DNA of 64,000 nt. Origin: Natrinema mahii (GTDB lineage Archaea; Halobacteriota; Halobacteria; Halobacteriales; Natrialbaceae). The position numbers were made by a program, and so were the translations under genes. Shown here piece by piece: positions 32,495 through 41,641 of this stretch. The notes beneath the pieces were generated by a model, which was not told the DNA's origin, did not search any database, and worked only from the letters and a program-made list of their open reading frames with translations. The stretch covers positions 114,247 to 178,246 of the forward strand of contig JHUT02000008.1 in NCBI GenBank assembly GCA_000690595.2, written 5' to 3'. Position 1 is the first letter of the stretch. Every line of letters begins with the position of its first letter.

Positions 32495-33478
32495 TCAGAA
32501 CAGGTGCTTGTCCTCGTCCAGTAGTTTGGCGGGGCCGCCGACGTCCCAGACGGTAGTGGAGACGCCGCAGTCGGCGACGGCTTCCTCGACCTCGTCGGCG
32601 TGTTCCTCCGTGGTGTTGACGTAGACGCTGGCTCCGGTGTCCGTCGAGAAGTAGACGGGGATGTCCTCCTCCTCGCGGAGTTCGCGGACCGTGTTGAAGA
32701 TCGCGAGCGTGGCCGGCTGCCAGTAGACCCAGCCCGAGGGGCCGGTCATGGTCGTCGCGGCCAGCGACAGCGAGTCGTGTTCGGCGCGTTCGAACACGCC
32801 CTCGAAGTCGTCGTTGCGCAGGGAGTCGCGCATCTTCGCGATCTGTTCGTGGATGTGGGCGTTGCGGGCCTGGAACATGTGGCTGTCGGCGGCCTCGCGG
32901 TGGGCGTCGTCGGTGTCCTTGTGATACGGGACGAGCCCGACGATGATCTTGAGGTCCTCGTGGAGGTTCGAGGGGACCCGCTCGGAGCGACAGTCCTCGT
33001 CGTTCATCCCGGTGCGGAGATGCGAGAAGGCACCGGTGACCGCTCGCGCGGACGAAGCCGACCCGACGCGGGCGATCGTCGAAATCTCTCCTCTGGACGC
33101 GTCGAGTTCGGCCGCCTCGGCCAGGGCCATCGCCGCGGCCGCGAAGCCAGAGGAAGACGACCCCAGCCCGACGTTGGTCGGGAAGCTGTTCTCGCTCTCG
33201 AGGCGGACGGGATACACCGTGTGCGCGGCGTCGGACTTCGAGCGGGCCTTCTCGACGACGGCCTCGACCCGTTCGTACGCTCGGCCCTCGAGTTCCTCGC
33301 CGTCGACGACGAAGGTGTCCTCGTCGTAGTCCATCGAGAACTCGACGGTCGTCCGGGTGTGGCTGGGGGCCGTACAGACGCTGATGCTGTCGTGGTAGGG
33401 TAGCCGCTCGATCTCGTCGCGCATCCCGTGATACTTGACCAGTCCCTGAATGGGGTGGGCCATGGCCGTGGCTTTCAT
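32495..33478 (-). CDS. mvaD: Phosphomevalonate (diphosphomevalonate-type) decarboxylase
   Basis: This 327-residue GHMP-fold protein starts at the ATG 33476-33478 (MKATAMAHPIQGLVKYHGMR). The ATP loop is FPTNVGLGSSSSGFAAAAMA; later motifs include SASSARAVTGAFSHLRTGMN and YFSTDTGASVYV. Haloarchaeal members of this family act on phosphomevalonate in the alternative mevalonate pathway, giving isopentenyl phosphate for archaeal lipids (family knowledge). It is a single gene in this window, divergent from nth. Confidence 0.88.
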   Translation of the reverse strand: MKATAMAHPIQGLVKYHGMRDEIERLPYHDSISVCTAPSHTRTTVEFSMDYDEDTFVVDGEELEGRAYERVEAVVEKARSKSDAAHTVYPVRLESENSFPTNVGLGSSSSGFAAAAMALAEAAELDASRGEISTIARVGSASSARAVTGAFSHLRTGMNDEDCRSERVPSNLHEDLKIIVGLVPYHKDTDDAHREAADSHMFQARNAHIHEQIAKMRDSLRNDDFEGVFERAEHDSLSLAATTMTGPSGWVYWQPATLAIFNTVRELREEEDIPVYFSTDTGASVYVNTTEEHADEVEEAVADCGVSTTVWDVGGPAKLLDEDKHLF

Positions 33479-33569
33479 ACCCTGATAGGTGGCTGAAGGC
33501 CGCTTAAAGCTCACGGCATCCGCCGACCCGAACCCGAACGCTGAAAGGAGCCGGCGCTAACCCCGTCCT

Positions 33570-34253
33570 ATGGGAACGCCACGGGACTCGACGCAGGCCC
33601 AAGCCGAGGTAGTGATCGACCGCCTCGAGGACGAATACCCCGACTCGACGATCTCGCTGCGGTACTCGAACCGCCTCGAGTTGCTGATCGCGGTGATCCT
33701 CTCGGCCCAGTGTACGGACGAACGGGTCAACCAGGAGACGAAACACCTCTTCGAGACGTACGACGGGGCCGAGGACTACGCCAATGCGCCGGTGGAGGAA
33801 CTCGCCGAGGATCTGAACTCGATAACCTACTACAACAGCAAGGCGGGCTACATCAAGAGTTCCTGCAAGACGATCCTCGAGGACCACGACGGCGAGGTGC
33901 CCGACACGATGGACGAACTGACCGAGCTGTCGGGCGTGGGTCGGAAGACGGCGAACGTCGTCCTCCAGCACGGCCACGACATCGTCGAGGGGATCGTCGT
34001 CGACACGCACGTCCAGCGGCTCTCGCGGCGGCTGGGCCTGACCGAGGAGGAGTACCCCGAGCGGATCGAGGAGGATCTGATGGAGATCGTCCCCGAGGAC
34101 GACTGGCAGCAGTTCACACACCTCTGTATCGACCACGGGCGGGCGGTCTGTACGGCACAAAACCCAGACTGCGGCGACTGCGTGCTGGCAGACATCTGCC
34201 CTTCGGAGAAAGGCGACGGCGAGATCGACCTCGCCTCCGGCGATCCGTGGTAA
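33570..34253 (+). CDS. nth: Endonuclease III
   Basis: This 227-residue protein has the helix-hairpin-helix LSGVGRKTANVVLQHGHD with catalytic Lys, the catalytic Asp in VDTHVQRLSRRLGL, and a [4Fe-4S] loop CTAQNPDCGDCVLADIC (C-x6-C-x2-C-x5-C). It is a bifunctional base-excision glycosylase and AP lyase for oxidised pyrimidines. Confidence 0.96.
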   Translation: MGTPRDSTQAQAEVVIDRLEDEYPDSTISLRYSNRLELLIAVILSAQCTDERVNQETKHLFETYDGAEDYANAPVEELAEDLNSITYYNSKAGYIKSSCKTILEDHDGEVPDTMDELTELSGVGRKTANVVLQHGHDIVEGIVVDTHVQRLSRRLGLTEEEYPERIEEDLMEIVPEDDWQQFTHLCIDHGRAVCTAQNPDCGDCVLADICPSEKGDGEIDLASGDPW

Positions 34254-34349
34254 TCGTCTCATAGCGGGCCGCTGTCGCACCGACGGACGCCGACCCTCGC
34301 AAGCCCAACGTCTTTTCGGGGACCGCGGGTATCCCCGGACGGGATCACG

Positions 34350-34610
34350 ATGGCCGACACATCCGACGAACGCGAGGACACCGGGACGGACGAACACGGA
34401 CGCGACGTCCAACTCGAACACGAGGCGACCGATCCCGAGGAGGCCCGCGACGAGGAGGGGCTCACCGAGGAGGAACAGGAGGCCCGCGAGCGGGAGGCCG
34501 AACGAGAGCGCGAGCAGGACATCGAGGAGGGATCGGTCGATCGAGAGGACGACGCCCTCGAGAACCAGAACCCGGACGACCACCGCGACGAGGAGCCGTA
34601 CAACGGGTAG
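34350..34610 (+). CDS. Small highly acidic protein
   Basis: The 86 residues are almost entirely Glu, Asp, Arg and Gln (EEARDEEGLTEEEQEAREREAE), predicted to be a charged helix or disordered. Such short acidic proteins are common after housekeeping genes in haloarchaea. A GATCACG sequence precedes the ATG without a clear ribosome binding site. No function assigned. Confidence 0.55.
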   Translation: MADTSDEREDTGTDEHGRDVQLEHEATDPEEARDEEGLTEEEQEAREREAEREREQDIEEGSVDREDDALENQNPDDHRDEEPYNG

Positions 34611-34662
34611 CGGTCTCTCGGCGGTCGGTCGCTCCGTGACCGACGCCGTTTTTCGCGCGCTC

Positions 34663-35469
34663 TCAGTCGGCCTCGAGATGCCGGTCCGGAACCGACAGCG
34701 TCGACAGTTGGCCGGTAACGGAGACGGTGACCCGCCGGTCAACCGTGACGGTTCCGACCGCGTCGCCGTCGGCGACGAGTTGCACGTCGCTTTCCTCGCG
34801 TTCGACCGTAACGTCCAGCCCGTCGTTCGGCAGGACCCACTGTCGCGTCTGGGTCACGAACGGGCCGATGGGGGCGACCGCGACGGCGTCGACGGCCGCC
34901 GACAGCTGCGGTGCGTCCACGGCGCTGGCGTACCCGTGGGTGCCGGCCGGCGTGGCCGCGACGACGCCGTCGGCCCGAAACGTCGCGACGGCCGACCCGC
35001 GGCTGTGAACGGCGTACTCCGAGATGCGCGCCGGCTCGTCGGTGATCAGGGTGACGTCGAACAGCGCGCGCTCTCGAGCGATCGGATCGCTCGTGGCATC
35101 GGACCGTGACTCGAGCGAGACCTCGAGAACCGGCCGTTCGCGGCGGGTCGCCGTCCCCCGGAGTGCCTGTCGGACCGCGTCGAGCAGTCGATCGCGGTCG
35201 ACCGACTCGATCCCGCAGACCGGACCGACCGGGAGGACCGGCGTGTCGACGCCGGCGCGGGCGAGCGCCGACAGCCCCGCTTCGCCGGGGGTCACGAGCA
35301 GCGACGGGTCGGCCGCGAGAACCCCTTCGAGCCCGCCGTCGACGACCGTCCCACCGGCGTCGGCGACCGCCCCCTCGAGGCGGTCGACCGCGACGCCCTC
35401 GGTTCCGTCGGCTTCGGGGTCGACGACGCCGACGACGGGGGAGTCGCCCGCGCTCCACGCGGCATCCAT
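34663..35469 (-). CDS. NAD-kinase-like protein lacking the GGDG motif
   Basis: This 268-residue protein starts at the ATG 35467-35469. The C-terminal part matches the NAD kinase fold (VAATPAGTHGYASAVDAPQL for the usual TPTGSTAY, then VAVAPIGPFVTQTRQWVLPN). In the place of the ATP-binding GGDGT loop it has LLVTPGEAGLSALARAG, so catalytic activity is doubtful. It may be a haloarchaeal paralogue with another ligand or a regulatory role. Head-to-tail with the M28 peptidase. Confidence 0.72.
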   Translation of the reverse strand: MDAAWSAGDSPVVGVVDPEADGTEGVAVDRLEGAVADAGGTVVDGGLEGVLAADPSLLVTPGEAGLSALARAGVDTPVLPVGPVCGIESVDRDRLLDAVRQALRGTATRRERPVLEVSLESRSDATSDPIARERALFDVTLITDEPARISEYAVHSRGSAVATFRADGVVAATPAGTHGYASAVDAPQLSAAVDAVAVAPIGPFVTQTRQWVLPNDGLDVTVEREESDVQLVADGDAVGTVTVDRRVTVSVTGQLSTLSVPDRHLEAD

Positions 35470-35544
35470 GGACGCCAGTTCACACGGCCCGCTCAAAAGC
35501 GTACGGTTGTCGCTCCGGGCGGTCCGATCCGGCCGCGGGGGCGG

Positions 35545-36855
35545 CTACTCGTCGTAGGGCCAGTCGCCGGTGACTTTCATCCCCTCGGCCAGCCCCTGTG
35601 ACTCGAGATCGGCGGCGATGGCGGCCGTGTCCCGGGGTTCGACCGACAGGTCCTCGCGAGCGAGCGCGACGACGTAGGCGGTCAGCAGGATCGCCTGTTC
35701 GCGCAGGGTCCGGGGCTCGAGTTTCTCGATGGTGTCGGCGAAGGTATGTCCCCAACCCCGACCGGGGCCGTCTGACTTTGCCTTCACGTGGCAGCCGGGG
35801 ACGCCCTGTTTGACGAACGGCCAGTGATCGCTGTGGGGACCGAGCGTCGGGACCGTCTCGATCGGGTGGTCGTACCGGTCCGCGACGGCGTCCGCGGCCG
35901 CCCGGAGGCCGTCGAACCCGTGGGTGACGATCGACAGCGTCCGATCGCGGACGACGCCGTCGTTGTTGACGACCGCTTTGATGTCGTCGCGATCGGCCGC
36001 CGCGGCGAGCCGTCCGGAGCCGGTCAGCCCGACCTCCTCCGCGCCGAACGCGACGAACTCCACGCGGGTCTCGAGGTCGGCTTCCCGGGCCGCAAGCGCG
36101 TTCGCGAGTTCGACGACCATCGCGGTGCCGGCCCCGTTGTCCATCGCCCCCTCGGCGATGTCGTGGGCGTCGACGTGGCTGGTCACGAGGACGCGCTCGT
36201 CGGTGTCCGGCCCGAGTTCGGCGCGAACGTTTTGACTCTCGGCGGCGTGGGTCTCGGCGTCGACCGACAGCGAGATCTCGTCGCCGTCGAACCGGCGGGC
36301 CAGACGCGCGCCGACCTCGCTCGAGACGCCGACGGCCGGGATCGGCCCGATCGGCTGGTCCGTCCAGCCGACGCTGCCGGTCGGCGGCAGACAGCCCTCG
36401 ACGTGGTTCCGGTAGACGAACCCGACCGCGCCGTTCTCGATCGCGTGGAAGTACTTTTCCCGGCGGTGGAGATACCGATCGTAGTAGTCCGGCACGTCGC
36501 TGCGGACCATGACGATCGTTCCCTCAAGGTCGGTCTCCTCGAAGTCGACGGGCAGCCCGTAGCCGAGATCGACCAGCGGCGCGTCGACCCGGTCCGCGGG
36601 GCTGCGTGGCAGTGCGATGCAGTCCTGGCTCGTCTCGCCCGCTTCGATCCCGCTGTCTGCCCGTTCCCAACCCTGTATCTCGAACGGCTCGAGGCGGGCG
36701 TTTCGCGCGCCGGCGTCGGCCAGCGCGTCACGGGTCAGTTCGGCGGCCTCGCGTTCGCCCTCGCTGCCTGCCATGCGATTCCCCACGTCGACGAGGGCCT
36801 CGAGGTGGTCCCAGCCGACGTCGCTCTCGAAGACGTTGCCGATCCACTCGGACAT
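35545..36855 (-). CDS. M28-family zinc peptidase
   Basis: This 436-residue protein starts from the ATG at 36853-36855 (MSEWIGNVFESDVGWDHLEA). A PA-like inserted region (about 95-190) precedes the metal site: HVDAHDIAEGAMDNGAGTAM (His and Asp ligands), FGAEEVGLTGS (catalytic Glu pair) and VVNNDGVVRDR. No signal peptide is visible, so it is probably cytoplasmic. Aminopeptidase activity is the family expectation. Confidence 0.88.
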   Translation of the reverse strand: MSEWIGNVFESDVGWDHLEALVDVGNRMAGSEGEREAAELTRDALADAGARNARLEPFEIQGWERADSGIEAGETSQDCIALPRSPADRVDAPLVDLGYGLPVDFEETDLEGTIVMVRSDVPDYYDRYLHRREKYFHAIENGAVGFVYRNHVEGCLPPTGSVGWTDQPIGPIPAVGVSSEVGARLARRFDGDEISLSVDAETHAAESQNVRAELGPDTDERVLVTSHVDAHDIAEGAMDNGAGTAMVVELANALAAREADLETRVEFVAFGAEEVGLTGSGRLAAAADRDDIKAVVNNDGVVRDRTLSIVTHGFDGLRAAADAVADRYDHPIETVPTLGPHSDHWPFVKQGVPGCHVKAKSDGPGRGWGHTFADTIEKLEPRTLREQAILLTAYVVALAREDLSVEPRDTAAIAADLESQGLAEGMKVTGDWPYDE

Positions 36856-36993
36856 GTCCGAGCTATCACGGTAAGCCCGGGTAACGGTTCCGCTCGCGGA
36901 GCCGGGCCGCCGTTGGAACCGTTCCGTCGTTGATGACAGTTCAGTCACACGGAACTACGAATCTTTTTTAGGCCGCTCCCTCTCGGACCGCGT

Positions 36994-38058
36994 ATGCGGG
37001 AAACGCTTGCCGACTGGCGACCGGCGATCGACGAGGCCATCGCCGAGTTGGTCCCACGGGAGATCGACGCCGACTACCTCGAATCGTACTTCGGACCGCC
37101 GACCTACGAGTACGATCCCGAGGGTATCCAGCGAGCGCTCGCGACGCCACTGTGGGACCTGCTCGACCGCGGCGGCAAACGCTGGCGGGCGGTCCTCTTT
37201 CTCGTCTTCATGGAGGGATTCGGTGAGGATCCCGCCGAGTATCTTCCCTACGCCTGTATTCCGGAGATTTTGCACAACGGGACGATCATCGTCGACGACG
37301 TCGAGGACGGAGCCACGATCCGCCGGGGGGAGCCGGCGCTCCACCGCGTCTACGGCCGCGATATCGCGCTCAACGCCGGCAACGCGATGTACTTCCTGCC
37401 GCTGAAGATCATCACGAACGACCCGGCCGACCTCCCGGCCGACCGGCAACTCGCCGCCTACGAGATGCTCATGGAAGAGCTCAACCGCACGCATCTCGGG
37501 CAGGGGATGGACATCTGCTGGCACAACGAGCGCGAGGTCCGGATTGGCACCGAGGAGTACCTCGAGATGTGCGCGTGCAAGACCGGCTGTCTCGGGCGGA
37601 TCGTCGCGCGACTGGCCGCGATCCTCGCCGACCAGCCTCCCGAGGTCGAGGCGGCGATCGCGACGTACGCGGAACTGACCGCGGTCGCCTTCCAGATCGG
37701 CGACGACATCTTGGACGTCGAACACTCGCTGGGCCGGGCCGGCGACTTCGGCAAGGAGTTCGGCAACGACATCCGCGAGGGCAAGAAGACGCTCATGGTC
37801 ATTCACGCGATCGAAGCGAGCGACCCCGAGCGCGCCGACCGACTCCAGGCGATCCTGGCGGCCGACGACACCACCGACGACGACGTTCTGGAAGCCCTCG
37901 AGATCATTTCCGACGCCGGCAGCATCGAGTACGCCCGCGAGCGCGCCCTCGACCTGGCGGCCCAGGCCCGCGCCGAGATCGACGGTCTGGGCTTCGACGA
38001 CGAGACGGCCCGAAAGCTCGAGGAGTTCACCGAGTTCGTCATCGAACGCGACGAGTAG
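36994..38058 (+). CDS. idsA: Polyprenyl (geranylgeranyl) diphosphate synthase
   Basis: This 354-residue trans-prenyltransferase has the first Asp-rich motif DDVED in IIVDDVEDGATIRRGEPALH and the second in AFQIGDDILDVEHSLG, with the substrate loop DLLDRGGKRWRAVLF. It condenses isopentenyl diphosphate units to make the C20/C25 chains of archaeal membrane lipids. Product length cannot be read from the sequence alone. Confidence 0.9.
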   Translation: MRETLADWRPAIDEAIAELVPREIDADYLESYFGPPTYEYDPEGIQRALATPLWDLLDRGGKRWRAVLFLVFMEGFGEDPAEYLPYACIPEILHNGTIIVDDVEDGATIRRGEPALHRVYGRDIALNAGNAMYFLPLKIITNDPADLPADRQLAAYEMLMEELNRTHLGQGMDICWHNEREVRIGTEEYLEMCACKTGCLGRIVARLAAILADQPPEVEAAIATYAELTAVAFQIGDDILDVEHSLGRAGDFGKEFGNDIREGKKTLMVIHAIEASDPERADRLQAILAADDTTDDDVLEALEIISDAGSIEYARERALDLAAQARAEIDGLGFDDETARKLEEFTEFVIERDE

Positions 38059-38491
38059 ACGGGCTGCTGCAACGATTTACCGGCTCAATCGCCACGTCCT
38101 GCAGTTGCGCCGGAAACGACAGACGACACTCCGACGAGCGCCGGACGAAACGGGCGATTGCGTCGGACGAGACGCTGAGAGACCGTCCTCGGCCCGTCGC
38201 TGCACTCCCCCTCGTGGGTCCCGGCGGTGGCCGTCGAGCGGCACTGCCGGCGCTCGAGGGTGTGATAAACCGGTGGACAGAAACTGCGAGTACCCCTACC
38301 CGCTGTCCACCGTCCTGCTCGACGGGTTGGCGTTGGGCAAAATATGCTTTGTGGTCCCGCTCGCCCTCTCGGGCGGGGCCCGTACCGAACGAGTCGCTCA
38401 TCGGTTCGTGAATGGAAACGACGTGCTCACAGCACCGGTCGCGGTTCCGGAGCACGGGTACGAGAAACGGCGTCGACCTCCCGACGCGGTC
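38059..38491. other. Gene-free stretch with an inverted repeat
   Basis: The stretch lies between two convergent genes (prenyl synthase and PAN). Perfect 10-bp arms CGGTGGACAG (38271-38280) and CTGTCCACCG (38303-38312) enclose 22 bases. Neither strand holds a convincing gene: possible frames lack motifs and ribosome binding sites. A small RNA or bidirectional terminator is possible but not supported further. Confidence 0.4.
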
Positions 38492-39709
38492 TCAGGCGAA
38501 CGTCTTCGAGACGTCTTCGGTCTCGTCGGACTCGGCCTGAACCTTGTCCCAGGCGTTGCGGAAGTCCTCCATCCGGATCTCGGTGCGGTCGTCGCGGATG
38601 GCGAACATGCCGGCCTCGGTACAGACGGCTTTGATGTCGGCACCCGAGGCGTTGTCGGCCTCTTCGGCCAGTTCGGCGAATTCGACGTCGTCGGCGACGT
38701 TCATCCCGCGGGTGTGGATCTCGAAGATAATCTCGCGGCCCTCGGCGTTCGGTTTGGGCACCTCGATCAGGCGGTCGAACCGGCCGGGCCGGAGGATGGC
38801 GCGGTCGAGCATGTCGAAGCGGTTGGTCGCGGCGATGATCCGGATCTCGCCCCGCTCCTCGAAGCCGTCCATCTCGCTGAGCAGTTGCATCATCGTCCGC
38901 TGGACCTCGGCGTCGCCGGAAGTTTTCGACTCCGTTCGCTTTGCGGCGATAGCGTCGATCTCGTCGATGAAGATGACTGCGGGCTCGTGTTCGCGAGCGA
39001 CGTCGAAGAGATCACGGACCAGCTTCGCGCCCTCACCGATGAACTTGTGGACCAGCTCCGAGCCGGCCATCTTGATGAAGGTGGCGTCGGTCTGGTTGGC
39101 GACGGCCTTCGCGAGCATCGTCTTGCCCGTTCCCGGCGGTCCGTAGAGTAAAACGCCGCTCGGCGGGTCGATGCCCACGTCGTCGAACATCTCGGGCTTC
39201 TCGAGGGGCATCTCGACGGTCTCGCGGACCTCCTGCATCTGCTCTTCGAGGCCGCCGATGTCCTCGTAGCTGACTTCCGGGCTCTCGGTGACTTCCATCA
39301 CGCGGGCGCGGACGTCGGTTTCGTTCGAGAGCGGCTTGACGATAGAGAGGGAGTTGTTGACCGCGACCCGGGCGTCGGGTTCGAGGTCGTCGCGCATCTC
39401 GTCGGTGACCTCGGTCAGGGCCTCCTGGTTGTTCCCGTGCTGTTTGATGATGACGCCCTCGTCCGTGACTTCCTGGACGGTGGCGACGAACAGCGGGGAC
39501 TGCTTGAGCTTCTTGTTCTCGTGCGTGAGTCGCTCGAGTTTCTGCTGGTACTTGTTGTTCTCGGCGTTGGCGTCGAGGAGTTTGTCGCGCATCTCCTCGT
39601 TTTGCGTCTCGAGGATCTCCAGCCGTTCCTCGAGCGCCTGGATTTTCTCCTGTTGGGACGCCTCGTCCTCGTCGTATGGGAGGTCGACGTCGTCCACGGT
39701 GTCGCTCAT
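38492..39709 (-). CDS. pan: Proteasome-activating nucleotidase PAN
   Basis: This 405-residue AAA+ ATPase starts from the ATG at 39707-39709. It has an N-terminal coiled coil (KIQALEERLEILETQNEEMR), an OB domain (PLFVATVQEVTDEGVIIKQH), Walker A GPPGTGKTMLAKAVANQ, Walker B VIFIDEIDAIAAKR and the second region of homology (AATNRFDMLDRAILRPGRFD). It unfolds substrates for the 20S proteasome. The C terminus ends VSKTFA rather than the usual hydrophobic-Tyr-X gate-opening tail. Confidence 0.95.
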   Translation of the reverse strand: MSDTVDDVDLPYDEDEASQQEKIQALEERLEILETQNEEMRDKLLDANAENNKYQQKLERLTHENKKLKQSPLFVATVQEVTDEGVIIKQHGNNQEALTEVTDEMRDDLEPDARVAVNNSLSIVKPLSNETDVRARVMEVTESPEVSYEDIGGLEEQMQEVRETVEMPLEKPEMFDDVGIDPPSGVLLYGPPGTGKTMLAKAVANQTDATFIKMAGSELVHKFIGEGAKLVRDLFDVAREHEPAVIFIDEIDAIAAKRTESKTSGDAEVQRTMMQLLSEMDGFEERGEIRIIAATNRFDMLDRAILRPGRFDRLIEVPKPNAEGREIIFEIHTRGMNVADDVEFAELAEEADNASGADIKAVCTEAGMFAIRDDRTEIRMEDFRNAWDKVQAESDETEDVSKTFA

Positions 39710-39833
39710 CACCCATCCTTTGGGTGCTGGTTCTTAAGAGACTTCGGGTAGGTGCACTCAACTATGTAATAACTGATGGGCATTAAACGCAATAGAAAAT
39801 ATTATTATCCCGTATTCGAAATGGAGGGGTAAG

Positions 39834-40103
39834 ATGAGTGCTTCAGAGCCGCTTCGACAGGAGGCCAGCGAGCGCGGAACGTGGGACGACGTCCGGGACC
39901 TGCCCCCGAGCGCGAAACTCGTCGCGAAGGTCCTCGAGTACAACGACACGATGACCCAGCAACAGCTCGCCGACGAGACCCTGTTGCCCTCGCGGACGGT
40001 TCGGTACGCCCTGAACCGACTCGACGAGGCGAACGTCATCGACTCGCGCTTTTCGTTCTCCGACGCCCGCAAGCGCCTGTACAGCCTCGACATTCAGTCG
40101 TAA
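39834..40103 (+). CDS. MarR/TrmB-like winged-helix protein
   Basis: The first 30 residues of this 89-residue protein (LRQEASERGTWDDVRDLPPS) precede a winged helix: AKLVAKVLEYNDTMTQQQLA, TLLPSRTVRYALNRLDEANV, with wing FSFSDARKRLYSL. It is divergent from pan, with TATTATTATCCC just upstream (39799-39810), and is a conserved stand-alone HTH in haloarchaea; the target is unknown. Confidence 0.8.
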   Translation: MSASEPLRQEASERGTWDDVRDLPPSAKLVAKVLEYNDTMTQQQLADETLLPSRTVRYALNRLDEANVIDSRFSFSDARKRLYSLDIQS

Positions 40104-40267
40104 CGGTCCGCCCCTTCCTCGAGCGATTCTACTCGGCGCCGTTTTCGGATCGGTCGCGATCCTCGTGCAGTGAGCAGTGGGGCGGTCGTCGTCCCGCGTG
40201 ACCTGTCGACTTCACTTTCACTTCGGTTACAGAACCCCTTTAGGGCGGGCTCGCCAACGACTGGCCA

Positions 40268-41641
40268 ATGACGCGGGTTATCCATACGGGCGATACCCAC
40301 ATCGGGTACCAGCAGTACAACTCGCCCGAGCGACGACGGGACTTCCTCGAGACCTTTCGCTCGGTCGTCGAGGACGCCGTCGCCGACGACGTCGACGCGG
40401 TGATCCACGCCGGCGACCTCTTTCACGACCGCCGGCCGAGCCTCGTCGATCTGCAGGGCACCGTCGATATCCTTCGGACGCTCTCGGCGGCCGACATTCC
40501 CTTTCTGGCCGTCGTCGGCAACCACGAGTCGAAACGCGACGCCCAGTGGCTCGATCTCTTCGCCGATCTCGGCCTCGCGACGCGACTCGGGGCCGAGCCG
40601 GTCGTCGTCGACGACGTCGCCGTCTACGGCCTCGACTTCGTCCCTCGATCTCGGCGCGAGGACCTCGAGTACGAGTTCGACCCCGTTCCCGAGGGGGTCG
40701 ACCACGCCGCCCTCGTGAGCCACGGCCTCTTCGAACCCTTCGCGCACGCGGACTGGGACACCGACACCGTTCTCGACGAGTCGACGGTCGACTTCGACGC
40801 CGTCCTGCTGGGTGACAACCACACGCCCGACACCGCCGAGGTCCGCGACACCTGGGTCACCTACTGCGGGTCGACCGAGCGAGCGAGCGCCAGCGAGCGT
40901 GAGGACCGGGGCTACAACATCGTCGACTTCGAGGACGAAGTCGCGATCAGTCGCCGCGGGCTGACCGACACCCGCGAGTTCGTTTTCGTCGACGCGGAAC
41001 TGGCCGAGGGCGAGGGCATCGACCGCGTCCAAGAGCGGGTCCGCCAGCACGACCTCGCGGACGCGGTCGTTATCGTTACCGTCGAGGGCGAGGGCCGGCC
41101 GATCACGCCCGCCGCAATCGAGGAACTCGCGATCGACCGTGGAGCCCTGGTCGCCCGGGTCAACGACCGCCGGGAACTGCCCGACGAGGACGAGGACGTT
41201 TCGGTGAGTTTCGCCGACCCCGACGCCGCCGTCCGCGAGCGGGTGCGCGAACTGGGGCTGAGCGACGCCGCCCGCGAGATCGACGAGACCGTCCGCACCG
41301 ACGATCTGGCCGACGCGAACGTCCGCGAGCGCGTCGAACGCCGGGTCCGAGACCTGATAGAGGAGGATGCGTCGGCACTCGAGCCCGCGCCCGACCGGGA
41401 GCCGGCCGACGACGACGTGACGACGGTCGCCGACGAACTCGGGGCCGAGGGGGGCGACTCGAGCGGTGGCGGATCCGACAGTGAGACGGAGCCGACGGCC
41501 GCCGACGGCGACGGTGGGGCGGCCGCCGACGAGGACGGTGCAGTCGCCGACGCGACCGACGGGTCCGGAGAGGGAGACGCCCGAACGGACGACGACGCCG
41601 ACGCTGACGCCGACACCGCCTCGCTGGGTGATTTCGCGTGA
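40268..41641 (+). CDS. mre11: DNA double-strand-break repair nuclease Mre11
   Basis: The phosphoesterase motifs of this 457-residue protein are in order: [48 protein letters not shown] and [12 protein letters not shown]. The last 90 residues are a low-complexity acidic tail typical of haloarchaeal versions. The stop overlaps the rad50 GTG start (GTGA), so the MR complex is co-translated. Confidence 0.96.
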   Translation: MTRVIHTGDTHIGYQQYNSPERRRDFLETFRSVVEDAVADDVDAVIHAGDLFHDRRPSLVDLQGTVDILRTLSAADIPFLAVVGNHESKRDAQWLDLFADLGLATRLGAEPVVVDDVAVYGLDFVPRSRREDLEYEFDPVPEGVDHAALVSHGLFEPFAHADWDTDTVLDESTVDFDAVLLGDNHTPDTAEVRDTWVTYCGSTERASASEREDRGYNIVDFEDEVAISRRGLTDTREFVFVDAELAEGEGIDRVQERVRQHDLADAVVIVTVEGEGRPITPAAIEELAIDRGALVARVNDRRELPDEDEDVSVSFADPDAAVRERVRELGLSDAAREIDETVRTDDLADANVRERVERRVRDLIEEDASALEPAPDREPADDDVTTVADELGAEGGDSSGGGSDSETEPTAADGDGGAAADEDGAVADATDGSGEGDARTDDDADADADTASLGDFA

